Assembly: GCA_022410635.1 (NCBI GenBank)
Contig: JAJVDF010000192.1
Coordinates: 1,219,024-1,283,023, forward strand
Reading direction: 5' to 3'
Length of the DNA: 64,000 bases
DNA from: Tretioscincus oriximinensis
Taxonomy: Eukaryota; Chordata; Lepidosauria; Squamata; Gymnophthalmidae
Under the pieces are notes generated by a model that was not told where the DNA came from, made no database searches, and saw only the letters and a program-made list of their open reading frames with translations. Every line of letters starts with the position of its first letter. Positions within the stretch are counted from its first letter, which is position 1. The position numbers and the translations under genes are program-made. This document shows, in pieces, positions 47,746 to 59,000 of the stretch.

Positions 47746-49379
47746 GGATAAAACATCACNATCATCCCGTGATATGGTTAAAGCCTCCAAAGGAAGCCAC
47801 TGACTGACCCATTTGTACTGAGCCACCGTAACAGATTGGATAGCCAGGTTAATGATCTGGAATGACCTGAAGTAGAGGCAAAAACACTCCAGGGAACTGC
47901 ACAGTGTGATTGTGGATCATCAAATCAGATGAGATTTCAAGCTGTGGGCTGGGCAGTGACAACGGAACTGTAACCTGAACTGGGATCTTCATTGATGGAT
48001 ATGCAACAAGTCCCTCCTAAGTACATACTCCAATATGCTGCTATCCCAGTTAAATCCTCAAACCCAAGTCTGATTGGCCATAGTCAAAATCATTCACTTG
48101 GAAGAGTAACCTTCCTTCTTAGAAATTTACAGGATGCAGTGCATCACCTTCTATAAGCACTGTAAGAAATAAGTTACAAATTCAGCACCCAAACACCTTA
48201 ATCTTCTCTTCAATCTGTATCCACGTTATCCCAAAGGATCACATGGATGAGCCAGATTCTGTTGTGGTCAGGGAGATTGGTGAAACCAGAAGCACATGAT
48301 AAACTACTGCCTCAAACTGTTTCTGTCCGGGCTAGTACAGTTCTGCAGTACCCTAAATTGAGCTCCCAGGATGAAACATAGATAGGTTATCCCAAACAAC
48401 TGACCTGGTGAGAATGGGCATTGCCCTGTTCCTCAACTGCAAGAACCAGAGTTGCATTATTAGCACACAATGATGCTGCCTATGACTCAAGAATCTAAAT
48501 ATTTTCCTCCATCTGTAGCAAAACTCAGATTATGCTGTCCAGATGAATCCCAGAGAATCCCACTATGAAACTGCCAATGAGCAAGGCATCACTTGCTCAG
48601 GAAACCTCAAGGCACTCATGAATCAATAATTCATGAAACTCACCTGACCATATTTGAAGTGTCTGACAGATTCAAGATTATGAATACTGGTCACACATTT
48701 CCATAATGAGTTTTCCAATAAAATTGATTTCATTGATACCATTGATAACCTAGATTGGACATAACCCTCCAATGATGTGAAGCCTTCCTTATGTTCCCAG
48801 CAACTCTTTATAATTAACCAACCTATCAAGTTGGGCATGATCAAGTACCATAACCCATTATGAATTGCTTTGCCATGATTGAGGACATATTGATTAAACA
48901 TCTGGTCATGGAAAACCATGGTTTGGGAAAGCATAATATTAACTTCCTGGAAGATAGCAGAGCAAGTAAGATTATGATGACGGCCACTATTGTAAATAGG
49001 TTTTATTTCCCTACAAGAAGAAATTCCTAAACCCGTGATCTTTGTCAATCACATGGGTCAGATGACTAGAAATCAGTCGCAGAGTTTGGACAGATGATCG
49101 AATGGAGGATCTCCAATGTTTAATGATTCCAAGTTTGTATTGCCCACCCTTCTGGGTACAGATTTGGTCCAGTGCCACGACGCAAGCATTATTTGAATCA
49201 AAAGAGTAATGAAATTTGACTTGGTTAAATGTGTCCAATACTATCATCTTAAAAATCTCATTGGAATAGCTCTAGCAATCTCTTTCATAGGCAATTACTC
49301 TAGACCTATTTTCATCAGCGCACATAAATGATCTAAATGATCTACCTACCAACGGCATACTAAAAATTCTTCAAAAACA
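47746..49379 (+). pseudogene. Gypsy gag/protease region, unrecognisable
   Basis: No intact frame. By position it should hold gag and the protease. No zinc knuckle or DSG box could be identified. The reverse frames at 48623-49048 and 49011-49247 are shadows. Confidence 0.45.
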
Positions 49380-50160
49380 TTTTTGTGTGTTTGAAGAAAT
49401 GGCTGATGCTCCACCACATCTTATTCCTTTGATTGTGACACCAAAATATTCCTGCAGGTGGAGTTCCCCACAAATAATTTCTATCCCATGTCCCAGCCTG
49501 AGTTTAAAAATGTGAATGAATTCCTTCACCTGTCTTTTTGTTAAAAAGGAAAAAAATGAGGAGCTTCGACCTTGCACAGATGAGAGAGCTCTAAATAAAG
49601 TCTCTGTCAAGAACTGCTATCTGCTCCCCTTATTAATGATTTGCCAAACAATCTGAGACAGGTAAGAGTACTCACCAAACTTGAAGCTTATCACTGGATT
49701 TACATTCAGAAAGGGAATGAATGAAAAACTACTTTCAACAATTCTATGTCATTTGGGCTTGCTAGTCCAGAAGTTTTCCAGAATTTCATTAATTATGTGT
49801 TTAAGACATGATTGACATCTTTTTGATTACTTATTTTTATGGTCAGATGATACTCACCCACTGGACCATGAATACACATTTTCAGTAGCTCCAGGAGAAG
49901 AGATCTTGACACAAAGCTTTTGAAACAAAATCCCATCTACTTCAATTTGACTTCTTTGACTACTGAAATTCTAATCGTGGTATTGAATAGATTCAAGTAG
50001 CGGCTACAATGTAAGACTGAAAGTTCCTTTGCCCCTATCAGAAGGTGCTTTGCAGTTTATCCCAGGTTTTCTTGAACTTGTTGCTCTATGCACTCCAAAA
50101 TGGCTGCAATGTCTCCCAAACCAGTAAACACAAGCTCTCCTTCCACCACTGCCAAGTTGT
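49380..50160 (+). pseudogene. Gypsy reverse transcriptase remnant
   Basis: At 49558-49617 the translation reads EELRPCTDERALNKVSVKN, matching the Gypsy RT block LRPC-D-RALN. Upstream lies a decayed FVKK block. Around 49800-49910 the catalytic palm is degenerate and interrupted. Frames change repeatedly; there is no functional enzyme. Confidence 0.8.
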
Positions 50161-50676
50161 CTGTGAAAATTTAAAAGTTGTTTATGCTAAATCTATCATC
50201 CTTGAACATCCAGACTCCACCAAGACCTTTGTAACACAATGCAATGCCAGTGGTATTGCTCTGGGTGAGTGTGCTCTGTTTCAAGCCAATGCTAATAATG
50301 GAGGCATCCTCCCCTGCACCTTTGTCACTCACCAATTAACCCCTGAAGAGCAGAATGAACTTATGTGGAACCATGAGTTATTGGTTGCCAAGTATTTCTT
50401 ATCTTGCTGGCGGTAATACCTTGAGGGTACATAACAGGTCTTTGAAGTCTGGCATGATTACAAAACAACCTAAAGGCTTTGCAGACTCCAAACAAACTCT
50501 GTCCTTGCCAGTTATATTGGGATGAATTGTTTACACTCTCAAATTTCACTTTTAAATGGATCAAACGAGATACCAACTTTCTGGCTGATACCCTTCCCCT
50601 TCCCCAATCCCAGGGTCAGGCTTATGAATTTCCCATAACTGCCCAATCCTTTCTCCATAACAGCTGGCATTACTAG
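50161..50676 (+). pseudogene. Gypsy RNase H remnant
   Basis: The frame 50045-50416 contains ILEHPDSTKTFVTQCNASG and LPCTFVTHQLTPEEQ, the Gypsy RNase H pattern. The first catalytic Asp of the DAS box is Asn (AAT at 50243-50245). The frame then shifts, and 50479-50676 holds NFTFKWIKRDTNFLADTLP, the end of the domain (NxxADxLSR pattern). Confidence 0.83.
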
Positions 50677-50691
50677 CAGCAGCTCTGGACA

Positions 50692-50935
50692 TAAAGAAGA
50701 AGGAATCCAAAGGGATTCAAAAGCTTCTTACAAGCTATTTTTTTGCTTGAAGGCTTACATGCTATTTTCCCCATCACATTGTCATTTATCTAATTGCAAT
50801 TACTTGCTTTTGAACAGCTCAGTTGGCTGAAGTTAAGGCCAGTAGAGGGCACTCACCCCTCTTCATGGCCAACACAGGACTTTGAGAACAACAGGCATCT
50901 CGTTTCTTAACCTCTGTACCGTCATACCTCCACTG
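50692..50935 (-). mobile_element. tRNA-derived SINE, head type C, nested in Gypsy pol, minus strand
   Basis: Shared tail at the left (ATAAAGAAGAAGGAATCC, CAAAGGGATTCAAAAG), then GTTGGCTGAAGTTAAGGCC, and in reverse the head GGTATGACGGTACAGAGGTT. It lies exactly between RNase H and integrase remnants, so it inserted into an existing Gypsy copy. Confidence 0.83.
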
Positions 50936-51299
50936 CATGACAAGCTACATGATCATCTTCCTAATGACTCATGTCATAATTATAACACACATAAACTCAC
51001 CCTTCCATATGGCTTACCCACTAAAGACAAGAAATGGTAAATTCTACATATTCTACGTTCTAAAATCCAGAAATTCCATTCTCTGCTGCTGATCATTTCA
51101 GTTTCCTAAAAACTCTTCTCTCATTGAAAAAATGCATACTTGGGGCCAGACACTTGTTTCTACTCTGTATGTATCTCTTCAAAACAATTCATGGCAACCT
51201 TTTTCTTGTTAGTTCCTAAGGTTCTACAAGATGTCCTTTCTAGAAATTCTAATCCAGTCTAGCAAGGCCACCGCTATGAATTCTACTGTCAAACCTGAG

Positions 51300-51850
51300 G
51301 AGCTCTTACAATATCTATCTACCCTTCCTCTCCAAGGAAAATAATTTCAATGTTTATAATAGATCTTCCTCCTTCTAGCTTTATCTGTATTTGGATTGCT
51401 GTGGATCATTTTTCATATGCAGTATGCACTTCATTCTTTAGTCCCTGAGCAGTCTAATTGTCCAAACATTCATAAACATATTTTTAAACTGTATGGGGTG
51501 CCTTCAAGGATTTTCTCTGACAGAGGTACCCAAATGACAGCCAAATTCTGGATATCCTTTACTTCTCTTATGAATATTGATGTTTCTCCTCAGTGTATCA
51601 GCCACAAATGGATGGTGCTACTGAACATGTCAATCAAACTCTAGAGCAATATCTATTTTGTTTTCCTAACTTTCAACAACTGGAACAGTTATTTGCCTTT
51701 ATCTGATATTACTTACAGCAATTTTGTTCAATACTCCGTATATCTTTCTTCCTTCAAGGTTTCTATGAAATCGATTTCAGTGTTCTTTTCCCCTTGTTTT
51801 CTTGGCTTTATTTCTAATTGGGCTTAATCAGTACTATTTATTTGGGCTGA
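51300..51850 (+). pseudogene. Gypsy integrase remnant
   Basis: The 51396-51644 frame contains HIFKLYGVPSRIFSDRGTQ, the second catalytic Asp block of the integrase core (SDRGxQF). The first Asp block (VDHF near 51400) and the Glu block (TEHVNQTLEQY near 51620) fall in other frames. The chromodomain or C-terminal part is not recognisable. Confidence 0.83.
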
Positions 51851-52376
51851 GCTGTAAACTAGCTTGGATTAGCCAAAGGTCATAAGGCTACAAATGACCT
51901 GCGCCCTGATACCAGCATTCACACTGGAGACATAGTGTATTTGTCCACTCACTACCCAAAGTCTCCATGCTAGATTACAATTTCATTGATCCTTCTAAAT
52001 GAAGTGGTAGCTCATCAATTTCCACCTTAAACTATCTCAGTATATGACAGTACATTGCATATTTCATCACATTTTTTCTGCTTGAAGACCATTTGCTATC
52101 TTATTATCACTATCCTAAACTCACACTTATTATTGTGAGCAAAAATGAATATTTTGAACTTTCTGAAAGTCTTAGGTCCTGTTTGTTCTGGGAAAAATTA
52201 CAATATTTGGTTTATTTGTTAAACTATACTGCCTTTGAAATCTTCTGAAATCTTTGAAATGCTTCATGTTTTCTATGCTTGCTTCCATGAGAAACCTTGT
52301 TCCCTCTCAATTGTTTCTGCCTTGGTTGTTGATGTTTTACTATAAAGGGAGGAGGACTCAGTAGAAGAAGGAATAG

Positions 52377-52725
52377 TGACAGCCTGGTCACTGTGTTGCC
52401 ATCTTTGACACCCTGTAAATGTAGCCTGTGTCAACTTGTGTACTTTGCTGACGCTGCATTTTTTTTCCTTTGATGATAAGAAAGTAACTGTTAGGAACTA
52501 ATTAGAACTGGTCTTGTCTCAAGGCCACATGGGGCTGAGATAAAATGGAGACTGATTATGAGTGTTTGATGTGAACCTACTTAGGAAGAAAAATGGCAAA
52601 AGATATATGTAACTGCTGGCGCTATTCTCTACATGATCTTTTATCAATAAACACTGGTATGCTATTGTTAAGCCAGCCTTCGTGTTCTGTTTTCAGTTCT
52701 GACCACTGAGAAGGGGATCTTGACA
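52377..52725 (+). repeat. 3' LTR of Gypsy element (left limit approximate)
   Basis: Contains GGAACTAATTAGAACTGG, GTGTTTGATGTGAACCT, GTAACTGCTGGCGCTATT, CATGATCTTTTATCAATAAA (signal at 52646-52651) and ends GGGATCTTGACA, paralleling 47458-47745. The left border may lie anywhere from 52377 to 52499. Confidence 0.77.
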
Positions 52726-53587
52726 ATGGGCTATCTTCACATACTGCCTCTTATGAGGAGGACTTGCACAAGAGGAAATTAATGATTTATGTGCCAAGTA
52801 TTTCCAAGAATTATTCCAGAGAGATAAAAGGCAAGGAATATTTCTTCCCTCTCAAAAACCCTACAGTATGAAACAAAGAATCAGTTTATTTTTGCCTTGG
52901 GGTTGCCTAGAAAATTGCTAAATCATTTATACCACCATAGTGGGAGGGGGAGTCCCATTTTTCTTTTATGCATTTCACGATTATGCAACGATTTAACATT
53001 TTTAAAAATCAAGAAGCCCTTTCAATTATCCAACAAGCATTTATACAGATATATCAAACAGCTTTAATTATATCCTTCATTCATCACAAACCCACAATTG
53101 AACCACATGCTAAATATTGTTTTTTCATCTTGATGCTGACTCAGGGCACATCTGGATTACTAACTCATATCAGTTGACTATTTATTGGCAAACTCAGCAA
53201 AGCTTTTGCAGGTTAGTGGGTGGTTGTTTGATAGCTCTGATAATGCTTAATTGCATCTTTCTCAGATACTCATAGAAATGACAATAGACTGGGATTGTAT
53301 GGCGACTGTAAACTGACCTGTACAGCAACCATTAACTCCCTTGGATACCTAATTTAACGCTAATCTTTATGAGTACTCTTTTTTTCTCTTATTTGCAATA
53401 TGCAATTTGTATGGGGTAGAGTTTTTCAAGATTAGAGTCGATAGAACTGAAAATAAGCTCAAATATAGCAATTTAATACCATCAATATCTATGGTTTTCC
53501 TTTGCACTGCTACTCCAGAAAATTTTGGGGAACACAAAGAAAATGGAGAAAATTCCTTTAGAGGTCCCTAGTCACTACCAATAGGCT
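52726..53587. other. No feature recognised
   Basis: Unique-looking sequence downstream of the Gypsy element. Confidence 0.4.
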
Positions 53588-53720
53588 GACCAGATGACCC
53601 CTTTTGGAGGGGGTTGAAAACCTGTTTTTGGGGTGCCTCATGTTTTTTTTCTGAGGAAAAACAAATTAAAAAACAAAAAAGTTTTTCTTCAGAAAAAAAA
53701 TGGGAGGCACCCCAACCTCC
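53588..53720. repeat. Fold-back repeat, GGCTGACCAGATG start
   Basis: Positions about 53626-53660 (GGGGTGCCTCATG then TTTTTTTTCTGAGGAAAAAC) and about 53678-53717 (reverse: GGGGTGCCTCCCA, TTTTTTTTCTGAAGAAAAAC) are inverted copies of about 35 bp around an A-rich loop. The start TAGGCTGACCAGATGACCCC resembles hAT-type ends. It runs straight into an L1 tail. Confidence 0.6.
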
Positions 53721-53820
53721 TAAAAACCGCAATTCTTATGAGTCTTCGAAACTCAGAATGGGGATATGATAATGTATATAATTGTGAAACATTGAATAAA
53801 AACTATTTGAAAAAAAAAAA
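53721..53820 (+). mobile_element. L1-type LINE 3' end
   Basis: GATATGATAATGTATATAAT, TGTGAAACATTGAATAAAAA and an A10 tail are the usual pattern of an L1 3' terminus. Only about 100 bp remain. Confidence 0.55.
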
Positions 53821-54284
53821 GAATGATTAGCCTGCCAGTTCATGTCTCTGAATCATTCAAATTTTGGTACTTGACACAAATAAGAAAAAAAACAGTTGTT
53901 TGTTATTTTCTTCTTCGTATGCAGTCTGTTTTCATCCTTCAATATGGTCTATTTTCCTTTTATGTGTTTTGCCTTGCAAGCCTAAAGGTAAGGATTATCT
54001 TATTATTAAAAATTTATAAGCCATCCCAAAAACTATTTCTACTATTTTATTTAAAATCCATTCAATAAATGAAATGGATGTATGCATATTGATATTGGCT
54101 ACACCAACCAAGAAAGACCATTTGCACTGATAAAGCTACCTAGTGAGCTCAGAGAACTCTGTAAGACTCTAATCTTGAGCGACACATACTTGCTACTATA
54201 AATTACATCTATGTTCGACCACAAAAGCAAATGCAGTTCCCAAACTGTTTTCCAACCGGACCAAAACCAAAGTATAGAATCTTG
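53821..54284. other. No feature recognised
   Basis: AT-rich sequence; an 81-codon hydrophobic-looking frame is not credible as a gene. Confidence 0.4.
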
Positions 54285-54440
54285 AAATCATAGAATTAGA
54301 AGGATTCATCAGATCCAACTTCTTGCTCAATGAAGGATTTATTACCCATCCCAGACAGTTTGTAGAGTTCCATTGGAGGAAAACTCACCACCTCCTGTAG
54401 CAATCTGTTCTACTGACTGATGCCCCTTAGGTTTCTTAAG
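54285..54440 (-). mobile_element. CR1 LINE 3' fragment (older subfamily), minus strand
   Basis: Begins AAATCATAGAATTAGAAGGAT (reverse of the ATTCTATGATT end) and continues with ACTCACCACCTCCTGTAGC and CTGTTCTACTGACTGA, the reverse of the CR1 ORF2 end seen in classic CR1. A different subfamily from the TTCTTATG-ended copies. Confidence 0.65.
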
Positions 54441-54778
54441 AGTACAACTCAGCAAGCTAGGTTCTATAACAATGTGATTATTCGTTACATTGTTAAGAAG
54501 CCAAAGTTAAGCTGGCTTCTTTGAACTGATCTGAATCTTTTTTGTACCCAACTACAATTTTTAGTAAAATGAAACAATTATGTACTATTAGTTGAAAGTT
54601 GGTCTGTTTTCAATCTCCTGCCTCTCTGTTTCACTGTAAGATCCTGACTTCAGTGAGGAGGATAAAGAAATTTAGTTCCATCACTTAAACAACACTATCT
54701 CTTCCACAGTATTGGAATATGTTCAAGCAGGCATGAGAACCTAGGGAGAATAATTCCTGAGAATATGGTGAGAGATTA
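54441..54778. other. No feature recognised
   Basis: May hold further decayed CR1 sequence. Confidence 0.35.
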
Positions 54779-54798
54779 CTATACTTTGCTTCTACATT
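54779..54798. repeat. Left 20-bp target duplication
   Basis: CTATACTTTGCTTCTACATT, identical to 54967-54986. Confidence 0.9.
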
Positions 54799-54966
54799 TT
54801 TTTAATGTATTTTTATTACAGAAATAAAGAAAAAAAACAATGACATGGTGTTACATCACACTCAACAATCATAGGCTATTATTACAATACTTCAGTAAAA
54901 TGGACACACCATATCCATAGTTTCAAATATTATACAAATTTTACAGACATATTTTATAAAATATGT
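54799..54966 (-). mobile_element. Short retrocopy with poly(A) tail, minus strand
   Basis: Inserted between perfect 20-bp direct repeats. On the minus strand it ends with GTAATAAAAATACATTAAAA, that is AATAAA then poly(A), as for an L1 end or an mRNA retrocopy. At its 5' limit (54946-54967) is a 22-bp perfect palindrome of the form GACATATTTTA plus its mirror. The source RNA is not recognised. Confidence 0.8.
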
Positions 54967-54986
54967 CTATACTTTGCTTCTACATT
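54967..54986. repeat. Right 20-bp target duplication
   Basis: Identical to 54779-54798. Confidence 0.9.
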
Positions 54987-55118
54987 GCTCAAAACACCTG
55001 CCCTCAAGCTCCCAAAGCAGGAGACATCTGGTTAGAGACAGTCTACCTAAAAGCATCACATGTTAATTATAATTAAATCAGTTGTGTCACAATTCAGAGA
55101 TACTCTGCGCAGGCAGTC

Positions 55119-55492
55119 ATAAGAACATAAGAGGAGTCCTGCTGAATCGGCCCAGATCCCATCTAGTCCAGCATTCTGTCTCACACAGAGGCCCATCAAT
55201 TGCACCTGGACAGTCTGAACAGAAGAAGGCAAAATCTTCATCTATTCTCCACTCCTTGCAAATGGCATTTCATGTGTACTGCCTGTTGCTTCATCTTGGA
55301 GGCAATTTCAAAAGATCCACCCTAGTAGCTATTTATACCCTTGGTGTCCATAAACACATCTAAGCCTGTTTTAAAGCTATTTAGACTGCTAGCTATCACC
55401 AACTCTTCTAGAAGTAAATTCCACAGACTGACTTTCTGGCTGAAAAAAAATACTTACATTTGTCTGTTCTCACTTCATTAGTTTCAAGGAAC
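55119..55492 (-). mobile_element. CR1-clade LINE 3' portion, minus strand
   Basis: AAGAACATAAGAGGAGTCCT, AGCATTCTGTCTCACACAG, TTCATCTTGGAGGCAATTTC, CTTGGTGTCCATAAACACAT and AAGTAAATTCCACAGACTG follow the reverse of the CR1 3' UTR into ORF2. Confidence 0.9.
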
Positions 55493-55685
55493 TTTACACA
55501 CTTATCAAAGTCTGAGCTGTAACTGCAGTCCATGGCCTTGTTTGCCATAGAGTTTTAGGGATCTATTACACATTAGATATGTTGTAGCAGATCCAAGCAA
55601 ACAGGGCCTTTGACTATTTGACTGTATCCAAGCACTGCCTGAATGGAGTTTCAGAATGAAAACTGAAATGGTCAAAGAAAAACTA

Positions 55686-56301
55686 CTGCTGGCATTGTCA
55701 TGTTGCGTTGGGCTCGTATTGGCAGATGTGGTGGGAATGTAAGGTGGTTAAGAAATTTTGGTCATTAATCATTAGTCAAATTAATATTTTTATTGATTCA
55801 GACAGGTCTTGGTCCGGAGAAGAATGTGTCTTGCTATGATTAGAAAAAACCAACATCCATGGGGAGAAACACTCTCTAATTGAACAACTGTTATTAGCTG
55901 CAGTTTCAGTGATTACACTAAAATGGAGGGAAGCTACAGAGTGGTCATTAGACCTGTGGCATAAATATATTCTAGATCAATATAAATTTGACCTTCTTAA
56001 GGAGAAAAGGGACTTATGGTTAGGTAACAGATGAAAAGAGGAATGGGAAACTTCAAAAAAGTTGGGAATTATTACTGAAAATAGACAAAGAAATATTAAA
56101 AAAAAGACCAATTATACGAGAATATAAAAAATTGACAAGTTTATTCAATTGATATTTTGTAGCAGCACATTTTGGGGGAAGGGGAGAAGGAAGGAAAAGG
56201 GGAAGGCGGAATTCAATTTACTGCTGTAATTTTTTTCTACCGTTTTTGTGATATTTGTATATAAAATTTCAAATAAGAAAATAAAAAATATATTGAAACA
56301 A
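55686..56301 (+). mobile_element. L1 LINE 3' portion (ORF2 C-terminus to tail)
   Basis: Bracketed by AAAGAAAAACTA at 55674-55685 and 56302-56313 (12-bp target duplication). The translation near 55700-55770 gives the WWECK-KVVKKFWSLII pattern of the L1 ORF2 C-terminal domain. A purine/G-rich tract lies at 56173-56208 and the end is AATAAAAAATATATTGAAAC. 5'-truncated and interrupted by stops. Confidence 0.8.
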
Positions 56302-56313
56302 AAAGAAAAACTA

Positions 56314-58139
56314 TTTGCCCAGCTAGACCATTATTCTGGTAGCAGCTTTGCTGAGTTTCTAGCAGAGCATTAATTCACCACTAGTGATCTGACTGAAAAC
56401 TAGAGATACTAGAGAACGGAGCCTGGCAGCTTCTAGCCCAAATATGTGAGTTCTGTCACAGAGAAAGAGTGCCCCTTAGAAGAAATGTAAGGAACTTTTG
56501 TCCCTTTGGAAGTTCCTACCAGCCTCAGCCACCAGGCAAAAGTTCAAGTCCAAGCAATAAAGGTGGGTTTGCCAAATCTGCTAACAAAAAAATGTATCAG
56601 TTACAGATCAAGTTTGCGGGTAGGTGGCAAATAAGAATAAAAGAGATGCAAAGAACAGACTAATACAGGGTTTCGATGATAGAACGAACGGAGGACAGTC
56701 ATGTGAAAAAGTCTATAAAGGTTCCTCATTTGCTCTTTCACCTCAAATCATCAGGTCACTACAGGGGTAGAGGAAAGGCAAAGTGCTCTGCCTTTCTAAT
56801 AGAAATCTAACCCATTTCTACATTGATCTCAGGAGAAAACTGCTGCGCCTTTCACATTTCAGATTCTGTGGTTTAACTATTTGAACTACAAAAACAGATC
56901 TGAAATCTGAGTCTTTTGATAAACACGCTCCTCATATCACCAGAAGATGTCAGGTTGGGCTTCAGGTGCATAATTTTGAACTGAGAGATTATAGCTGCAT
57001 CCAGACAGGGCCTAAACCAAGGGGTTATCTATCCTAGCACTGCTTAGCTGTCACACATATCCATGGCGATACCAACTTGGGGCACAGAGTTGAGATTCTG
57101 GCATACCATTATAGCAGGTAAAAGAAGTCTCAATCCTGGGTTTCCTGAAATAGTGATATGACTTACCTGAGTTCTTGCTCCCATTTTATAGAAAATGGTC
57201 ACTGCACAAGTGCAAGGTTATATCAGCCTCAAACATAGCCAATACAAAAACGTTGGGGGCTGGGTTGTATTCATACCATTGGAATACCTACCGTTATAGG
57301 AGTCACCATCCAGGCAGATAAGGCTCTGGACAAGTCCTGCGATTTTGACCTATCATCTGGCAGGGACAGTGAGCGGAAAATAAGGGAGCTAAACAAAATC
57401 TTAAAGAAAGAGAAGTAACTGGGGGGATGAAACTCAAAGCCCATCCAAAAAGGTTGCTCAGTATTGATAGGAATGCTCTTTCATGCTCTACAGAGTCACA
57501 AAAGACCATCTAGTTTATCACCCACCCACCGGTACTCAAGGCTACAAGGCCACCTTGTTCGCAGGCCTCAACCAAGACACAATGACTACTTAGCAAGGCA
57601 AACGAATTGCACTGCAGATGAAAAGCAACACTTGGTCAATCTTGTCTATCAAAGTTCATCTCACAGCAATTACATCAGTCTTTAATGTGCCATCCTATCT
57701 GATCATTTTCATGCAGATCATGCACTACATGTCACTCCGTTCAAGTCAGCCATCCAAGCCATAGTTTACGAGGGAGGTCAAGCCTTCTCCCTTGCCTTTA
57801 GGTATTAAGTTCAGGTAAGGAAAGAGGAAGTGAAGGAAGGTAGAATTCCTTATCAGAATTAAAGAAGTGACATTCTGAGATTACCAGCAAAGGAAGAAAA
57901 CTCCCGTCACTATTTTTTTCAAATGAAAACCCATCTGAGGGGCTATCCAAAGGGCATAGGAACTACATGGGGATGGAATGGGGTGGGTAGTTACTCACCA
58001 AGAAATGGAGGGGGAGTAGGGCAAAAGAAGAGAGTAGGAAGCAGTAAGGCCTANAGAGCTACAATGGATGGAATGATAGGGTGTTTTGGTGAAGAAAAAC
58101 TAAGACTGGGTGATTGCAAAATGAAGCAGGATGTTTGGG
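56314..58139. other. No gene recognised; G-rich towards the right
   Basis: Unique-looking sequence leading into the CpG-rich island. From about 57930 it becomes G-rich (GGGGATGGAATGGGGTGGG). No exon was identified. Confidence 0.4.
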
Positions 58140-58960
58140 AGTTCACTGGAAGCACCGGGCGAAGGGGGGGAAGGAGACATGACGAAGAGAAAGAGGCAAA
58201 GAATGTAACCCAACGGATGCTTCCATGTCTGTGTGTGAGAGTGAGGGAGCGCGTGTGTGCATGCCTAACGCCTGCCTGGGTGGAAATGCAGGAGGCAAAA
58301 AAAAAAAAAGGGCGAAGAAGGAGCAGCAGAGTAGCTTCCCCGTGCCTCCCTCATTGGTTCTGGTGCATCCCCCCCATATCTGGTCCATCCATTCCTGCAT
58401 CCCTGGTACCCAAGCCTCCCCCCCCTTCCACCCGCGCCGCATCCCCATGGCAACCGCTCACCATCTCCTCCCTTCGCCTTTCCTCCTTCGCCACGGCTGC
58501 CGCGCTCCCCCCGTCGCTTTCACCGCGGCAGTGCAAAGGGGAAGGGGGGGGGAGGAATCCGCCTTCTTCGCCCCCCGACGAGCACAGCTGCGAGGGGAAG
58601 GGGCTGGGGAGGGAGGGAGGAGGAGCTGCTGCCGCGGGTGGACGGGAGGCGGCGGGGAGGGAGGGGGGACGGAAGCACGGCGCATCCTCCCAGCGGCAGC
58701 AGCGCGGCCGAGGGAGGGGAGATGGAGAGGGAGGGTGGGCTTCTCCCTTTCCTTCCCCTTCCTCCTTCCCCCAAGCCTTCCCGCCCCCTCCCTTGCTCTC
58801 CTCCAATTCTCCTTCCGCCTTCCCTCCTTCCTACGCCCCCCCCCTCCCCAGTTCTCCTTCCTCCCTTTCCATGTATGGCTGGCTCTCCCCTTGCTTCCCT
58901 TAGTCCTCCCGGCTACCGTCTTTCTTTCTTCTCGCCCTGACTCCTGTTCCTTTTCTCCTC
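58140..58960. promoter_or_regulatory. GC-rich CpG island, candidate promoter
   Basis: This block is sharply GC-richer than the rest of the window, with many CpGs (CCGCGCCGCATCC, GCTGCCGCGCTCCCCCCGTC, GGCGGCGGGGAGG, GCAGCGCGGCCGAGG). GGCAACCG near 58448 is half of an RFX X-box. In vertebrates such islands mark promoters, often of broadly expressed or developmental genes. Long frames on both strands (up to 326 codons at 57923-58903) follow from the composition and have low-complexity Pro/Gly/Ser/Arg content. No TATA box or confirmed splice donor was seen, and direction is undecided. Assembly gap at its right edge. Confidence 0.65.
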
Positions 58961-59000
58961 NNNNNNNNNNNNNNNNNNNNNNNNNNNNNNNNNNNNNNNN
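58961..59000. other. Assembly gap (40 N)
   Basis: Forty unresolved bases, followed by a short CA-rich stretch (CACACAGACACACACACAGAC). Size may be arbitrary. Confidence 1.

Larger units (their letters stand above)
47458..52725 (+). mobile_element. Ty3/Gypsy LTR retrotransposon, decayed
   Basis: Two directly repeated LTR-like blocks bracket remnants of pol in the usual Gypsy order (reverse transcriptase, RNase H, then integrase). The internal part is full of stops and frameshifts. A purine tract (AAAGGGAGGAGG, 52344-52355) sits shortly before the 3' LTR. The primer-binding site is not recognisable after the 5' LTR. A SINE (50692-50935) is nested between RNase H and integrase. LTRs differ strongly, so the insertion is old. 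Confidence 0.88.

Noticed and set aside
48623..49247. Reverse ORFs of 141 and 78 codons
   Set aside because: Antisense to the Gypsy internal region, whose recognisable pol remnants are on the plus strand.
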